This document shows, piece after piece, positions 46,441 through 57,589 of a stretch of 64,000 nt of DNA. This stretch comes from Typhlomys cinereus (taxonomy: Eukaryota > Chordata > Mammalia > Rodentia > Platacanthomyidae): assembly GCA_023101885.1 (NCBI GenBank), contig JALPQD010000125.1:3641140-3705139 (forward strand), in the 5' to 3' direction. The notes under the pieces are model-generated. The model was not told where the DNA came from and did not search any database. It saw only the letters and a list, made by a program, of their open reading frames with translations. The position numbers and the translations under genes were made by a program. Each line of letters starts with the position of its first letter. The first letter of the stretch is position 1.

Positions 46441-48348
46441 GCGGGACACTGCTGTCAAGTCAAGGTCTGGATACGGTTTACCCCATTCCACAAATGTGCT
46501 ATCAAGAGCTACCTTGAAAAGGGATTGTGACAATATTTTCATCATTGGCCATTATCATTAAAATTCCTGCTACCATATTTTTGTTCTTCCTAAAGGTATC
46601 AGTATTGAAACATATTTTGGTAAGGTTTAAAAAAGTCATAATTAAGCAAAAAGTTTGAGCTTGATTTCCTTAGTTTTATTTAATTTGCTGATAAATTGCG
46701 TTCTTGGACAATTTCATGCATGTGTATGGTATTTTTGGATAACTTGCTCCTCTCTTTATGTCCTCTCAACCTTGTCAGGGCTAATTCCTCCCAACAACTC
46801 TCTTTCTCATATGCATGACCTATCTTTGGTTTGCGTCTCATTGTGCTAGCTCTGTTCCACGGGTCTATAACTAATTATTGGAGCCTGATGGGGTCATCAG
46901 TGAGAATGGACATGCTGTTATGCCTTCCCACCTCTTAAAATATGTTTGTTGTGAATATAACATCTTTGAATAATGTAAAAAAAGGTATTCTACACATTTC
47001 TCTATATGTAACTGAACAATAATTACATCTCTCACTGGACTTTGACTTTTACACTCTTAACTACAATGAAACTGTGTTTATAGAAGCTGGCTTCTTGGAC
47101 AGTCAGAATGCTAACCCCTCTTGCTGTTCCTAAATGTTTATGCATTTCCCTAAAACAAATGTTCGGATGGATGAACAGAATTTTTGTCATTAGAATTTGT
47201 TAGAAAGCTTTAGGTAGATCTATTTTCTCCTCATCTGTAAACTGTTGAAAGTTTATATATACTATATTTCAAATAAAATCAGGTAAGAAGAGACAGATTG
47301 AAAACTACAGGCAGATGAGAGCGATCTGGGAGGTCTCAGGAAGGGACCTCGAAGAGAGTGGTCTGAGATCAGAGCTTGCTGCCTTCCCGCTGGGATGCTT
47401 TCCAAGGTCACCTCTTTTCTTCTCTTCAGGGGCAAGAGTTTCCTTTCTCCAGCAGAGTAAATTGCTTTCCAGAAATGTATGTGTGTTGTGCCGTGCCCCA
47501 CCTCTTTCCTCCTCTGGTCCTCAGGGAGTTCAAGGTGGACTGTTATTAGCTTCCCTCACATTCCACATCACTTGAAATCAGTGCTTGATGGAATATTCTC
47601 CCTGTTTTCAAAGGAGAATAGCAGATAATTAGTTTGAAATAAAATAACATACATTTTATGTGTGATATTACTGATGTCAGCACAGCTAATCCTATCTGAA
47701 TTTTATTAACCCAAACTAACTAGACTAGTCACTTAAAACCTGAGATGCTCATTTTGTAGAATAAAAGAAATGCTAATCCTCCCTCCCTCCCTTCCTCCCT
47801 CTCTCCGTCCCTCCCTCCTTCCCTCCCTGCCCCTCCTTCCCTCCCTACCTCCTTCCTTTCTTTCTTTCTTTCTTTCAAAAATGCTCTATTGAGATGTGAT
47901 TGACATAAAATTATACATAATTTTGACTTATAAAATTACATATATTGAGTTTGAAGTTAAATGTGCAGCCCTGAAACCATCACCACAGTGTATACAATAA
48001 ATATATAACCTATAGAAGTTCCTCCTATTTTCTTTATTTTTATTTTATGGGACAGCAATGTAATGCAAGATGTACCATAATGATATAAATCAGTGGTGGG
48101 ACATTGGTATGCAAGGAAATGAGTTAAATTCCTAGAACTAGGGACAAAAGAAATCTACCCTCTTTTTTCAAATCATAATTAACTGTAGTCAGTATGTTAT
48201 ATAGTAGATATGTAGGACTTGATCTTTGTCTACAAGTAAAACTCTATACATTGGCCAATGTTTCCTCAATTTTACCAACAGTTTTTACTCTGTGTCAGTT
48301 AAGGTTACAAGGTTATTTTACTACACACCTATTTCAAAAAATGTTAGT
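46441..48348. other. 3' flank of the OR51 copy A gene
   Basis: Homology to the 3' flank of copy B persists to about 46700. AATAAA at 47272-47277 could serve the receptor transcript. A polypyrimidine run is at 47780-47876 (ccctccctccctt, ending tttctttctttc). Otherwise no gene recognised. Confidence 0.45.
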
Positions 48349-48349
48349 G

Positions 48350-48443
48350 TGGGGATGGAGACATGGCTTAGGGCTTAAGCTTTTGTCTCACAAGCAGAAG
48401 GACCTGAGTTTAGATCCCAAACCCTCATAAAAATGCCAGGCAG
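48350..48443 (+). mobile_element. B4/ID-like SINE, left part, split by retroinsertions
   Basis: The head tggggatggagacatggcttagg and B box gagtttagatccc belong to a tRNA-derived SINE. It is interrupted at the 15-base target aaaaatgccaggcag (48429-48443). The SINE continues at 53383-53530 with aaatggtgacaacctatatttcc. Confidence 0.75.
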
Positions 48444-48853
48444 GCAGCCCCCCTTTTTGCACCCTAAACCCGCTCCGCCGGTCGGGACACGCGCGGTCCA
48501 GCTGGTGAGTACCCCCGCCCACCCCCCGTGCACCGCCCACCAGGACCCCCAGGTCGGCCCACAGGGACCCGGCTCCGACTCCCACCATCCAGCCGGAGCC
48601 GCGCACGGGACTCAGGGACCAGGAGGACCTCCCCCTGCGTCCGAGCCCCGCCCCAGCTGCCCTCGGGTTAAATAGCTCCAAGCAGTCGCCCCCATCCCCC
48701 CTTTGCACCCCGCCCCGCTCCACCGGTCGGGACCCACGCGCGGTCCAGCCGGGCCTCACCCCACGACCTAGGTAAGTCTCCGCCTGCCCCGCCCACCAGG
48801 ACCACAGGCCAAATAATTCAGTTTAGTGAAATTGAGAGATCTTAAGAGTTAAA
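48444..48853 (+). promoter_or_regulatory. L1 5' UTR with tandem CpG-rich monomers
   Basis: Two related blocks share ctttttgcaccc/cctttgcaccc, then ccgctcc(g/a)ccggtcggga, cgcgcggtccagc(t/c)gg and cgcccaccaggacc, offset by about 246 bases. Only the second, partial monomer adjoins ORF1. Mouse L1s also use tandem 5' monomers as promoters, but this sequence is not one of the mouse types I know. Local CpG density far exceeds the surrounding DNA. Confidence 0.75.
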
Positions 48854-49542
48854 ATGACAATGCCAAAGTCAAAGTGCAAATCCATGAGAAGCAACAATCA
48901 AGTAAACAAATTTCCCACTGAAGAAATTAATCCCATAATGTTAGACTCCAACAAGAACAAACCCATGGAAAAAGGCCAAGAAAGCCCCACCCAGGATAAA
49001 GACTTTCAAAATATGATCATTACCATGTTCAATACTATGAAAGAGGAAATCAGGGAGGAATTAAATAATCGAATCAATCGCTTTGAAGAGGAACACAACA
49101 GACATCTGGAGGAGTTGAGAAAAACAGTGCAAGAAACAAAAAGTCCATAGAGCAGTTAAAACAAACTCAAGCAGCGTTTAAAACTGAGCTAAAAGACACG
49201 TTATCTTCAACCTAGAACGCCACAGAGAGTCTTACCAACAGAACTAACGAAGCAGAAAACAGAATTTCAGACCTTGAAGATAAAGTGGGAGTACTAACCA
49301 GCTCAATGGAAGAGGTTGTTAAAGCCAAAAAGATACTTGAGAGAAATATCCAAGAGATATGGGACACCCTGAAGAAGCCTAACATGCGTATTCATGGAAT
49401 ACCAGAGCAAGAATCTCAAAATACCACCCCTGAGGAAATTTTTCACACGATCATCAAGGAAAACTTTCCTCATCTAAAAAAAAAAGAGGCCCATCCATAT
49501 ACAAGAGGCATTCCGCACCCCAAACAGATACGACCAAAATAG
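48854..49542 (+). pseudogene. L1 ORF1, broken
   Basis: Frames at 48854-49150 and 49285-49542 are pieces of one ORF1: MPKSKCKSMRSNNQ at the start, a coiled coil (NNRINRFEEEHNRHLEELRK), then EIWDTLKKPNMRIHGIPEQE of the RNA-binding core. A frame change near 49140 and a stop break it. ORF1p would be the RNA chaperone; no product is expected. Confidence 0.87.
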
Positions 49543-50066
49543 AAGCACGCCGCGGCAAATAATAGTTAAAACACTCCACATTTAAGATAAAGAACTGGTG
49601 CTGAGAGCTTCAAGGGAGAAAAAACAAGTCACTTTTATAGGTAAACCTGTTAAAATAACAAATGACTTCTCAATGGAAACACTAAAATCAAGAAGAGCTT
49701 GGAGAGACATACTTCAAGTATTGAATGAGCAAAAATGTCAACCTAGGCTGATTTACCCTGCAAAACTATCAGTCATGATCAAGGGAGAAAGGAACACTAC
49801 CAAATTCCTTCTATGAAGCTAATATCGTTTTAATCCCAAAACCTAATAAAGATTCACTTAAAAAAGAAAACTATAGGCCGATCTCTCTGATGAACACAGA
49901 CGCAAAGATTCTCAACAAAGTCTTAGCAAATCGGATTCAAAAACATATTAAAAAGATCATTCACGGGGACCAAGTAGGCTTCATCCCCGGCACACAAGGT
50001 TGATTCAACATACGCAAATCAATAAATGTAATTCATCATGTAAACCAGTCCAAAGTCCAAGACCAC

Positions 50067-52102
50067 ATGATACTCTCAATAGATGCAGAAAAAGCTTTTG
50101 ACAAGATCCAACAGCCTTTTATGATCAAAACGCTGGAGACAGTAGGAATGGAAGGAACCTTTATCAATATAATAAAAGCTGTATACAACAAGCCCACAGC
50201 AAGGATTATGCTCAATGGGGAACAATTGGAAGCATTCCCACTTCGATCAGGAACTAGACAAGGCTGTCCACTCTCACCACTTCTATTCAATATTGTACTT
50301 GAAGTCTTAGCTGAAGCCATAAGACAAGAAAGGGACATAAGAGGGATTCAAATTGGCAAGGAAGAAGTCAAGCTATCCCTATTTGCAGATGACATGATCT
50401 TATACCTGAGTGATCCCAAAAACTCCACCAGGAAGCTCCTGGAACTAATTGAGAAGTTCAGCAGGGTGGCAGGATACAAAATAAATGTGCAAAAATCAGA
50501 GGCCTTCCTATATGCCCAGAATGAAAGAAGTGAAAAAGCCTTGAGAGAAACAATACCATTTATTATAGTCCGTAAAAAAATGAAATACCTTGGTATAAAC
50601 CTAACTAAGGAGGTAAAAGACCTTTACAATGAAAACTTTAAAACCCTAAAGAAAGAAATAGCCGAGACATCAGAAGGTGGAAAGACCTCCCTTGTTCCTG
50701 GATTGGCAGAATTAACATCGTGAAAATGACCATCCTACTAAAGGCAATATACAGATTCAATGCTATACCAATCAAAATCCCAAAGCAATTCTTCAAAGAA
50801 GTTGACCAAACAATCTCAAAGTTCATATGGAGGCACAAAAGACCCAGGATAGCAAAAACAATCCTGAGTAACAAAAACACAGCTGGAGGTATAACCATAC
50901 CAAACCTTAGTCTATACTACAAATCCATAGTTGTAAAGACAGCCTGGTATTGGCTCCAAAATAGACACACAGATCAATGGATAAGGATTGAAGACCCAGA
51001 TATAAGTCCACAAAGTTACAGCCATTTGGTCTTTGACAAAGGGGCCCAAAGAATCCAATGGAAAAAGAACAGCATCTTCAACAAATGGTGCTGGCAAAAC
51101 TGGATCTCCACATGCAGAAGATTAAAGCTGGACCCGTACTTGTCACCATGTACAAGACTTAATTCCAAATGGATCAAGGACCTTGATATCAGGCCAGAGA
51201 CTATAAAAACCATAGTTGAAAGGATAGGGAACTCCCTCGAGCTGATTGGGCTAGGCCAACAGTTCCTAAACAGACATCCAATGGCACAGTCACTGCTACC
51301 AACTCTCAACAGTTGGGATCTTGTGAAATTAAAGAGCTTCTGTTCAGATAAAGAGATTGTAACACGAGCTCAAAGGCAACCCACAGAATGGGAGAAAATC
51401 TTCACTAACCACATATCTGATAGAGCTCTATTGTCCAGAGTGCAGAAAGAACTTAGAAAACTAAACACCAAGGAAACCAATGGCCCAATTAAAAAATGGG
51501 CCCTGGAACTTAAAAGAAATTTTACCAGGGATGAAATTAAAATGTCTAACAAATATCTGAAAAATTGCTCCACTTCTTTAGCCATCAGGGAAATGCAAAT
51601 CAAAACTTCCCTGAGATATCATCTCCCCCCGGTCAGGATGGCAAAAATCCACAATACTAACAACGACAAATGCTGGAGAGGATGTGGAGAGAGGGGAACT
51701 CTCCTACATTGCTGGTGGGAATGCAGGCTCATACAGCCACTCTGGCGAGCTGTCTGGAGATTCTTAAAGAAATTAAAGATTGAAATGCCATATGACCCTG
51801 CTATTCCACTTTTGGGAATAACCCCCCATACAGCAGAGGTTCGCCTCGATAGCACAAGCACGACCATGTTCATAGCAGCACTGTTTACAATAGCAAAGAC
51901 ATGGAATCAGCCCAAATGTCCAACAGTTGACGAGTGGATAAGGAAACTGTGGTACATCTATACAATGGAGTACTACTCAGCCATCAAAAATGATGAATTA
52001 CTGGAATTTGCCGGGAAATGGATGTCATTAGAAACAATTGTATTAAGTGAAGTATCCCAGACCCAGAAAATTAAGCGCCGTATGTCCGTATGTACTCCCT
52101 AA
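50067..52102 (+). pseudogene. L1 ORF2, reverse transcriptase and C-terminal part, broken
   Basis: Two open pieces, 50067-50723 and 50720-52102, overlap by a frameshift near 50715. The first contains RT motifs: [23 protein letters not shown] and the catalytic FADD at 50382-50393. The second runs through the Cys-rich C-terminal domain ([18 protein letters not shown]) to the ORF2 end. An in-frame TGA occurs before the first piece (near 50003), and the endonuclease is deleted. It is the longest L1 coding remnant of the window. Confidence 0.9.
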
Positions 52103-53123
52103 TAGGTGGCTCCTAGTACCAAACCCACCCAGCCCACCTAGAGACAGGAATTCCAAGTATTATGAACAGGAGGGATGGGGTAGGAGGGCCACACCAGAAA
52201 GAAGGAGAGAAGGGACCATGTTACAGCAGGGAAAATAGGCCTCCACCAAGGACCCAAATAAGTAATGAGACATCTGATTAAGTTCACAGACTTTTGTTCC
52301 TGATCATTTACTACTGAGGGGGAGTGATCTCACCAGAAGAGGAGGGCATATAGTCTGGCAGATAAAAAGTAACAATTTTGCAAATGGGTGATAGACCCCT
52401 CCCTCACTGTGGTTTCCCACTTTTATTACATCTACCTTTGAATGTGCTTTTATCACAAGACTCTAACAATTTTTTGTCTCTGGCCAGGGGGTAACATACA
52501 TGCCCACCAGGATGGAGTGAAGGGCATTGCAGGAGCAGCAAAACTGCAAAAGAAAATCAACAAACCACAATCCAGAACTTCAGAGACTCTATATCAACCA
52601 CCTAGAACTAGGCCAGCTTAGTCTCTCCCCATCTTGAAGCTCAGGGAAATTTGCGGAAGAGGGGGCGGTAAGAGTGTAAGAGCATAAGGATGGGAGGAGC
52701 AATGATATGTAAGATACTCTATACTAGTTAGGGCTGAAGCAATCATAATTGGACTTTGCATGCCCTGCGCATTGTCCAACACACTGTTGACCTCACAAAG
52801 TCTAGCATCTGCTAAAGGCACCAAGATCCTTGGAGGCAAAGAATTGGCAGCCACAGCAGTGTTCCTATACCTAAGGGGAACACGGGAAAGGGTTCGGCAA
52901 AGGCCACTGGGTCCTTGTACGTCATTGGAGAGGAGGGCCCAGAGGAAAATCAGATATGCACAAGAAAGGACTCTCTGGGAATTGGGGTGGGAGGCACTGG
53001 GGGATGGGGAGGGAGAGGGGTGGGGAGGGGGACCAGGGGGTACGGGGGGAGGAGGAGGGAGGGAGGGAACTGGTGTACCTAATAAGTTTGTATGAGCTGA
53101 AATAAAAAAAAAATGCCAGGCAG

Positions 53124-53367
53124 ACATCAGCAGGCAACATTTGCATCAATAGCGGCGGTATCTATGACCTGGATCTTAACCTGTGACACCCACAATGTAG
53201 GTGCTGACACCTGGCACTGTCTCTAAATATTTCAGCCACTGGCTGCCCCTTAGCTAGTATCTGCACAGGATGGAACCCTGAGCTGTTTCTACACATTGGC
53301 TCTTCCTTATAGGCTACTATGCAATTTGGATATAATAAAGATAAACTCTGACGTCTCCAAAAAAAAA
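53124..53367 (+). pseudogene. Polyadenylated retrocopy of an unidentified transcript
   Basis: About 230 bases of non-L1 sequence end in ataataaagataaactctgac...tctcc followed by an A run, so an AATAAA lies about 25 bases before the tail. It is flanked by aaaaatgccaggcag on both sides (53109-53123 and 53368-53382), the same target used by the L1 to the left. No open frame of note; the source RNA is not recognised. Confidence 0.7.
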
Positions 53368-53382
53368 AAAAATGCCAGGCAG

Positions 53383-53530
53383 AAATGGTGACAACCTATA
53401 TTTCCAGCCCTGGAGGGTGGAGCCTGGAAAACCGCTCAGAAAAGCAATAAGGAGATAGAACAATGTAGGATGATTCCTGGAATTACCCTTGGGCCTCCAC
53501 AGACATGCACAGTGCCTCTTCTACACACAC
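53383..53530 (+). mobile_element. B4/ID-like SINE, right part
   Basis: Continuation of the SINE begun at 48350 (aaatggtgacaacctatatttc, then cttgggcctccacagacatg). It matches the body of the SINE at 6928-7211. The 5 kb between the halves is two retroinsertions. Confidence 0.7.
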
Positions 53531-54165
53531 AACTTCACACAACCTCACACGTACAAAAGAAATATTTAGCTTATAAGTAAGACTAAAGTAAAACAAAAAG
53601 ATGGTTCTAGATTTATAAATGATTACATGGAAGTTACACAATGCATCGCACAACTTGTTCATGGTAGGACAACTAGTAAGTAGAGAGGAGCAGACAAATG
53701 ATGCAGACTGATATCTAAGTCCAAGACCTGTCTGACCAAGTTGGTGACACTCCACTGCAAACACTGACAAATATTGCCCATTCTTTAACTGGCTTATATA
53801 GTTAAGAATGTTTCATACAGCTTTTCTTTATTTAGGCTAGCTGACTGTAAGGCTCTATACCATGTATTTCATGAATATTTATTAATTATCTGTCACATAT
53901 CAGATCCCATAGGCAGAAAGAGAATCCTTGAAGAATATAAGATGAAGGTTTAGTCACTTGTCCTTTGACCTTGAAGTAATGGCCAGTTATCATAATGGTT
54001 AATAAAATACTATTGCTAACATATATTTTGAGTCTATGATACTTACTTAACTAACTATGCCTTTTTGTCTCAGATGTAATAGATATAGATTGCTGATTGT
54101 ACACAGGTTGGGAAGAAAAGATGGACTGATGAAGTTAATCCTTGTACAAACCTCTCGATAACAGT

Positions 54166-54569
54166 TGTGATAGTTAAGCCTGGATGTCAACTTGACACAC
54201 CCTGTATTAACTAAGCTGGGCTGAGACCACATCTGGAAAGGATCAACTGAGACTACTTGAAGGATACCCACCCTAGATCCTATCAGGACCTCCAAAGCTC
54301 TCAAAGGATCCTCCCAGTACTGCATCATATAAAAAGGAGCCACCAAGGAGAACAGATGCCTTCTTGCAGCTGTGCTAGGAATCGTTCTTCCTTCCGGCCG
54401 CCTGGTTCCTTCGACTTTCCAAGACTCCAGGAGTTCTCCAGCCTTCAGCCAGCATCTACTTGACTACCGAACTGAGCAACTAGCTGTTGGCAGCCATCGT
54501 TGGAACTACCTCGGCTACTGACAGCCTTCGCTGGACTACCTCGGCCATATCTGTAAGCCAACTCAATAA

Positions 54570-54620
<51 letters not shown>

Positions 54621-54662
54621 GTTCTGTGAATTCTGTGACTCTAGAGAACCCTAACTAATACA
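54166..54662 (+). mobile_element. Solo LTR, ERVL-MaLR type, with (TA)n
   Basis: Begins TGTGATAGTTAAGCC and ends ctctagagaaccctaactaataca. It is flanked by a perfect 5-base duplication, acagt (54161-54165 and 54663-54667). Contains AATAAA at about 54566 and a (TA)n expansion at 54577-54618. The start and end sequences follow the MaLR pattern of many mammals. Confidence 0.82.
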
Positions 54663-55140
54663 ACAGTAAATAGATGTTATTTCTGAGGTAGAGAATTTCA
54701 CAATCTATTAAGACACTTTGACTACTCTTCATGTAATCCTAGAAAAGGTAGTTCTAACATAGATTATCAAATCAGTTATTTTCCTGTATGCACTGGCTTG
54801 GATTAACTAAGATGCAAATGTAAGTCACAATAAGGTAATTTGTAATAGGAATGATGGCAGTTTGAAATATTGGTTAGGTGTTTGAGATGTAATTGAATGA
54901 TAGACTCACTGATCTTTTTTACGTCCAGTTTCCCTTCTATTTTCATGCTGTATACATTTGTGGCCCACCGAGTTTCATTAGTGATGCTTCCATGAGTATG
55001 TGTCTGGACACTTGCTAAAGCATTGACCACATATCAGTGGATATACCACTGGAAAAAGTAACTCCAATTTCCATAGCCAGCATTAACCATCAATGGTTCT
55101 TCAGGGAGTTGTGGTACGTCATAAAAACTTCTCCTTTCCA

Positions 55141-56618
55141 GAGGATGTGGAGAGAGGGGAACTCTCCTACATTGCTGGTAGGAATGCAGGTTCATACAAC
55201 CACTCTGGCGAGCCATCTGGAGATTCTTAAAGAGATTAAAGGTTGAAATGCCATATGACCTTGCTATTCCACTTCTGGGAATAACCCCACATACAGCAAA
55301 AATTAACCTCGATAGCACAAGCACGACCATGTTCATAGCAGTACTGTTTACAACAGCAAAGTCATGGAATCAACCCAAATGTCCAACAGTTGACGAGTGG
55401 ATAAAGAAAATGTGGAATATCTATACAATGGAGTACTACTCAGCCATCAAAAATGATAAATTACTGGAATTTGCCAGGAAATGGATGTCATTAGAAACAA
55501 TTATATTAAGTGAAGTATCCCAGACCCAGAAAATTAAGCGCTGTATGTACTCCCTAATAGGTGGCTCCCAGTACCAAACCCACCCAGCCCACCTAGAGAC
55601 ACTCAAAGATAAATCTCTGTAATACCTACAGTAATTACAAGGATTATGAACAGGAGGGATGGGGTAGGAGGGCCACACCAGAAACAAGGAGAGAAGTGAC
55701 CATGTTACAGTAGAGAAAATAGACCTCCATCAAGGATTGCAAGTAATTAATGAGACATCTGGTTAAGTTCACAGACTTTCATTCCTGATCATTTACAACT
55801 GAGGGGGTATGATCTCACAGAAGGAGAGGGTATATAGTCTGGCACATAGAAAGTAACCATTTCGCAAATGGGTGATTGACCCCTCCCTCACCATGGTTTC
55901 CTACTTTTATTACATCTACCTTTGAATGTGCTATTATAACAAGACTCCAGTTTAACAGCTTTTTGTCTCTGGCCAGGGGGTGACATACAATGCCCATCAG
56001 GATGGAGTGAAGGGCATTGCAGGAGCAGCAAAACTGCAAAAGAAAATCAACAAACCACAATCCAGAACTTCAGAGACTCTATATCAACCACCTAGAACTA
56101 GGCCAGCCTAATCTCTCCCCATCCTGAAGCTCAGGGAAATTTGCAGTAGAGGGGGCGGTAAGAATGTAAGAGCACAAGGATGTGAGGAGCAATGATATGC
56201 AAGATACTCCACACAAGTTAGGGCCGAAGCAATCATAATTGGACTTTGCATGCCCTGCGCAATGTCCAATACACTATTGATCCCACAAAGTCTAGCATTT
56301 GCTAAAGGCACCAGGATCCTTGGAGGCAAGGGATTGAAAGCCACAGTAGTGTTCCTATGCTTAAGGGGAACACAGGAAAGGATTCAGGGAAATGCCACTG
56401 GGTCCTTGTACGTCATCGGAGAGGAGGGCCCAGAGGAGAGTCTGGCATGCACATTAAAGGATTCTCCGGGGATTGTGGGGGGGAGGCACTGGGGGATGGG
56501 GAGGGAGGGGTGATGGGAGGGGAAGCAAGAGGGGTGGGGGGAGGAGGAGGGAGGGAGGGAACCGGTGTACCCACTAATTTTGTATGAGCAGAAATAATAA
56601 TAAAAAATGTTAAAAAAA
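55141..56618 (+). mobile_element. L1 3' end (ORF2 C-terminus and 3' UTR), first of a head-to-tail pair
   Basis: Starts in the ORF2 Cys-rich region (gaggatgtggagagagggg), with terminal ORF2 residues open at 55248-55622. The 3' UTR G-rich tract is at 56455-56565 and an A-rich tail at 56590-56618. It directly abuts a second L1 tail with no separating target duplicate. The outer duplication is imperfect: aaaaacttctcctttcca (55123-55140) and aaaaactcccttcca (57567-57581). Confidence 0.8.
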
Positions 56619-57566
56619 GGAGAGAGGGGACCATGTTACAGCAGAGAAAATAGGCCTCCTCAAGGACATCAAGTAAGTAATGAGACACCTGGTTAAGTTC
56701 ACAGACTTTCGTTCCTGATCATTTACTACTGAGGGGGTATGATCTCACAGAAGGGGAGGGCATATAGTCTGGCAGATAAAAAGTGTCCATTTTGCAAATG
56801 GGTGATTGACCCCTCCCTCACTGTGGTTTCCTACTTTTATTACATCTACCCTTGAATGTGCTATTATAACAAGACTCCAGTTTAACAACTTTTTGTCTCT
56901 GGCCAGGGGGTGACATACAATGCCCATCAGGATGGAGTGAAGGGCATTGCAGGAGCAGCAAAACTGCAAAAGAAAATCAACAAACCACAATCCAGAACTT
57001 CAGAGACTCTATATCAACCACCTAGAACTAGGCCAGCCTAATCTCTCCCCATCCTGAAGCTCAGGGAAATTTGCAGAAGAGGGGGTGGTAAGAATGTAAG
57101 AGCACAAGGATGGGAGGAGTAATGATATGCAAGATACTCCATTCAAGTTAGGGCTGAAGCAATCATAATTGGACTTTGCATGCCTTGCGCAATGTCCAAT
57201 ACACTATTGATCCCACAAAGTCTAGCATTTGCTAAAGGCACCAGGATCCTTGGAGGCAAGGGATTGACAGCCACAGTAGTGTTCCTATGCTTAAGGGGAA
57301 CACAGGAAAGGATTCAGGGAAATGCCACTGGGTCCTTGTACGTCATCGGAGAGGAGGGCCCAGAGGAGAGTCTGGCATGCACATTAAAGGATTCTCCGGG
57401 GACTGTGTGGGGGGAGGCACTGGGGGATGGGGAGGGAAGGGTGAGGGGAGGGGGAGCAGGGGGTTCGGGGGGAGGAGAAGGGAGGAAGGGAACCGGTGTA
57501 CCTACTAAGTTTGTATGAACAGAAATAATAATAAAAATGTTAAACAAACAAACAAACAAAAAAACC
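56619..57566 (+). mobile_element. L1 3' UTR, second of a head-to-tail pair
   Basis: Begins ggagagaggggaccatgttac and repeats about 930 bases of the first unit (from about 55687). Private variants are shared with that unit: tattgatcccacaaag and aaaggattcagggaaatg. It ends in a (AAAC)n-like tail. Shared private variants argue for duplication of one L1 tail rather than two unrelated insertions. Confidence 0.78.
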
Positions 57567-57589
57567 AAAAACTCCCTTCCATGAGGAGA

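Larger units (their letters stand above)
39541..46700 (+). repeat. Segmental duplication, copy A
   Basis: Homologous to copy B at about 58140-63760, visible as a ladder of shared phrases in the same order. Examples: cagtcttaagaagggagatt / aagtcttaagagggaagatt; ttacctttaatggctctctagca / ttacctttaatgtctctctagca; gccatatattgctcaggata / gccatgtattgctcaggaca; ctttgggagatgattt in both; then the OR51 gene. Flanks look roughly 70-80% identical by eye, so the event is old. Confidence 0.85.
48444..53108 (+). mobile_element. LINE-1 with both ends, CpG-rich 5' monomers and an internal deletion
   Basis: Target duplication aaaaatgccaggcag at 48429-48443 and 53109-53123. The 5' region (48444-48853) is CpG-rich and holds two offset copies of a promoter monomer about 246 bases apart (caccggtcggga type core at 48477 and 48722). 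ORF1 starts at 48854/48860. At about 49790 the sequence jumps from the region following ORF1 into the RT region of ORF2, losing the endonuclease. ORF2 RT and C-terminal parts follow, then a 1 kb 3' UTR with G-rich tract and A tail. It is dead but has clean boundaries. Confidence 0.9.

Noticed and set aside
49285..52102. An intact, active L1 on the plus strand
   Set aside because: ORF1 is broken, the endonuclease is deleted and ORF2 has a nonsense codon and a frameshift.
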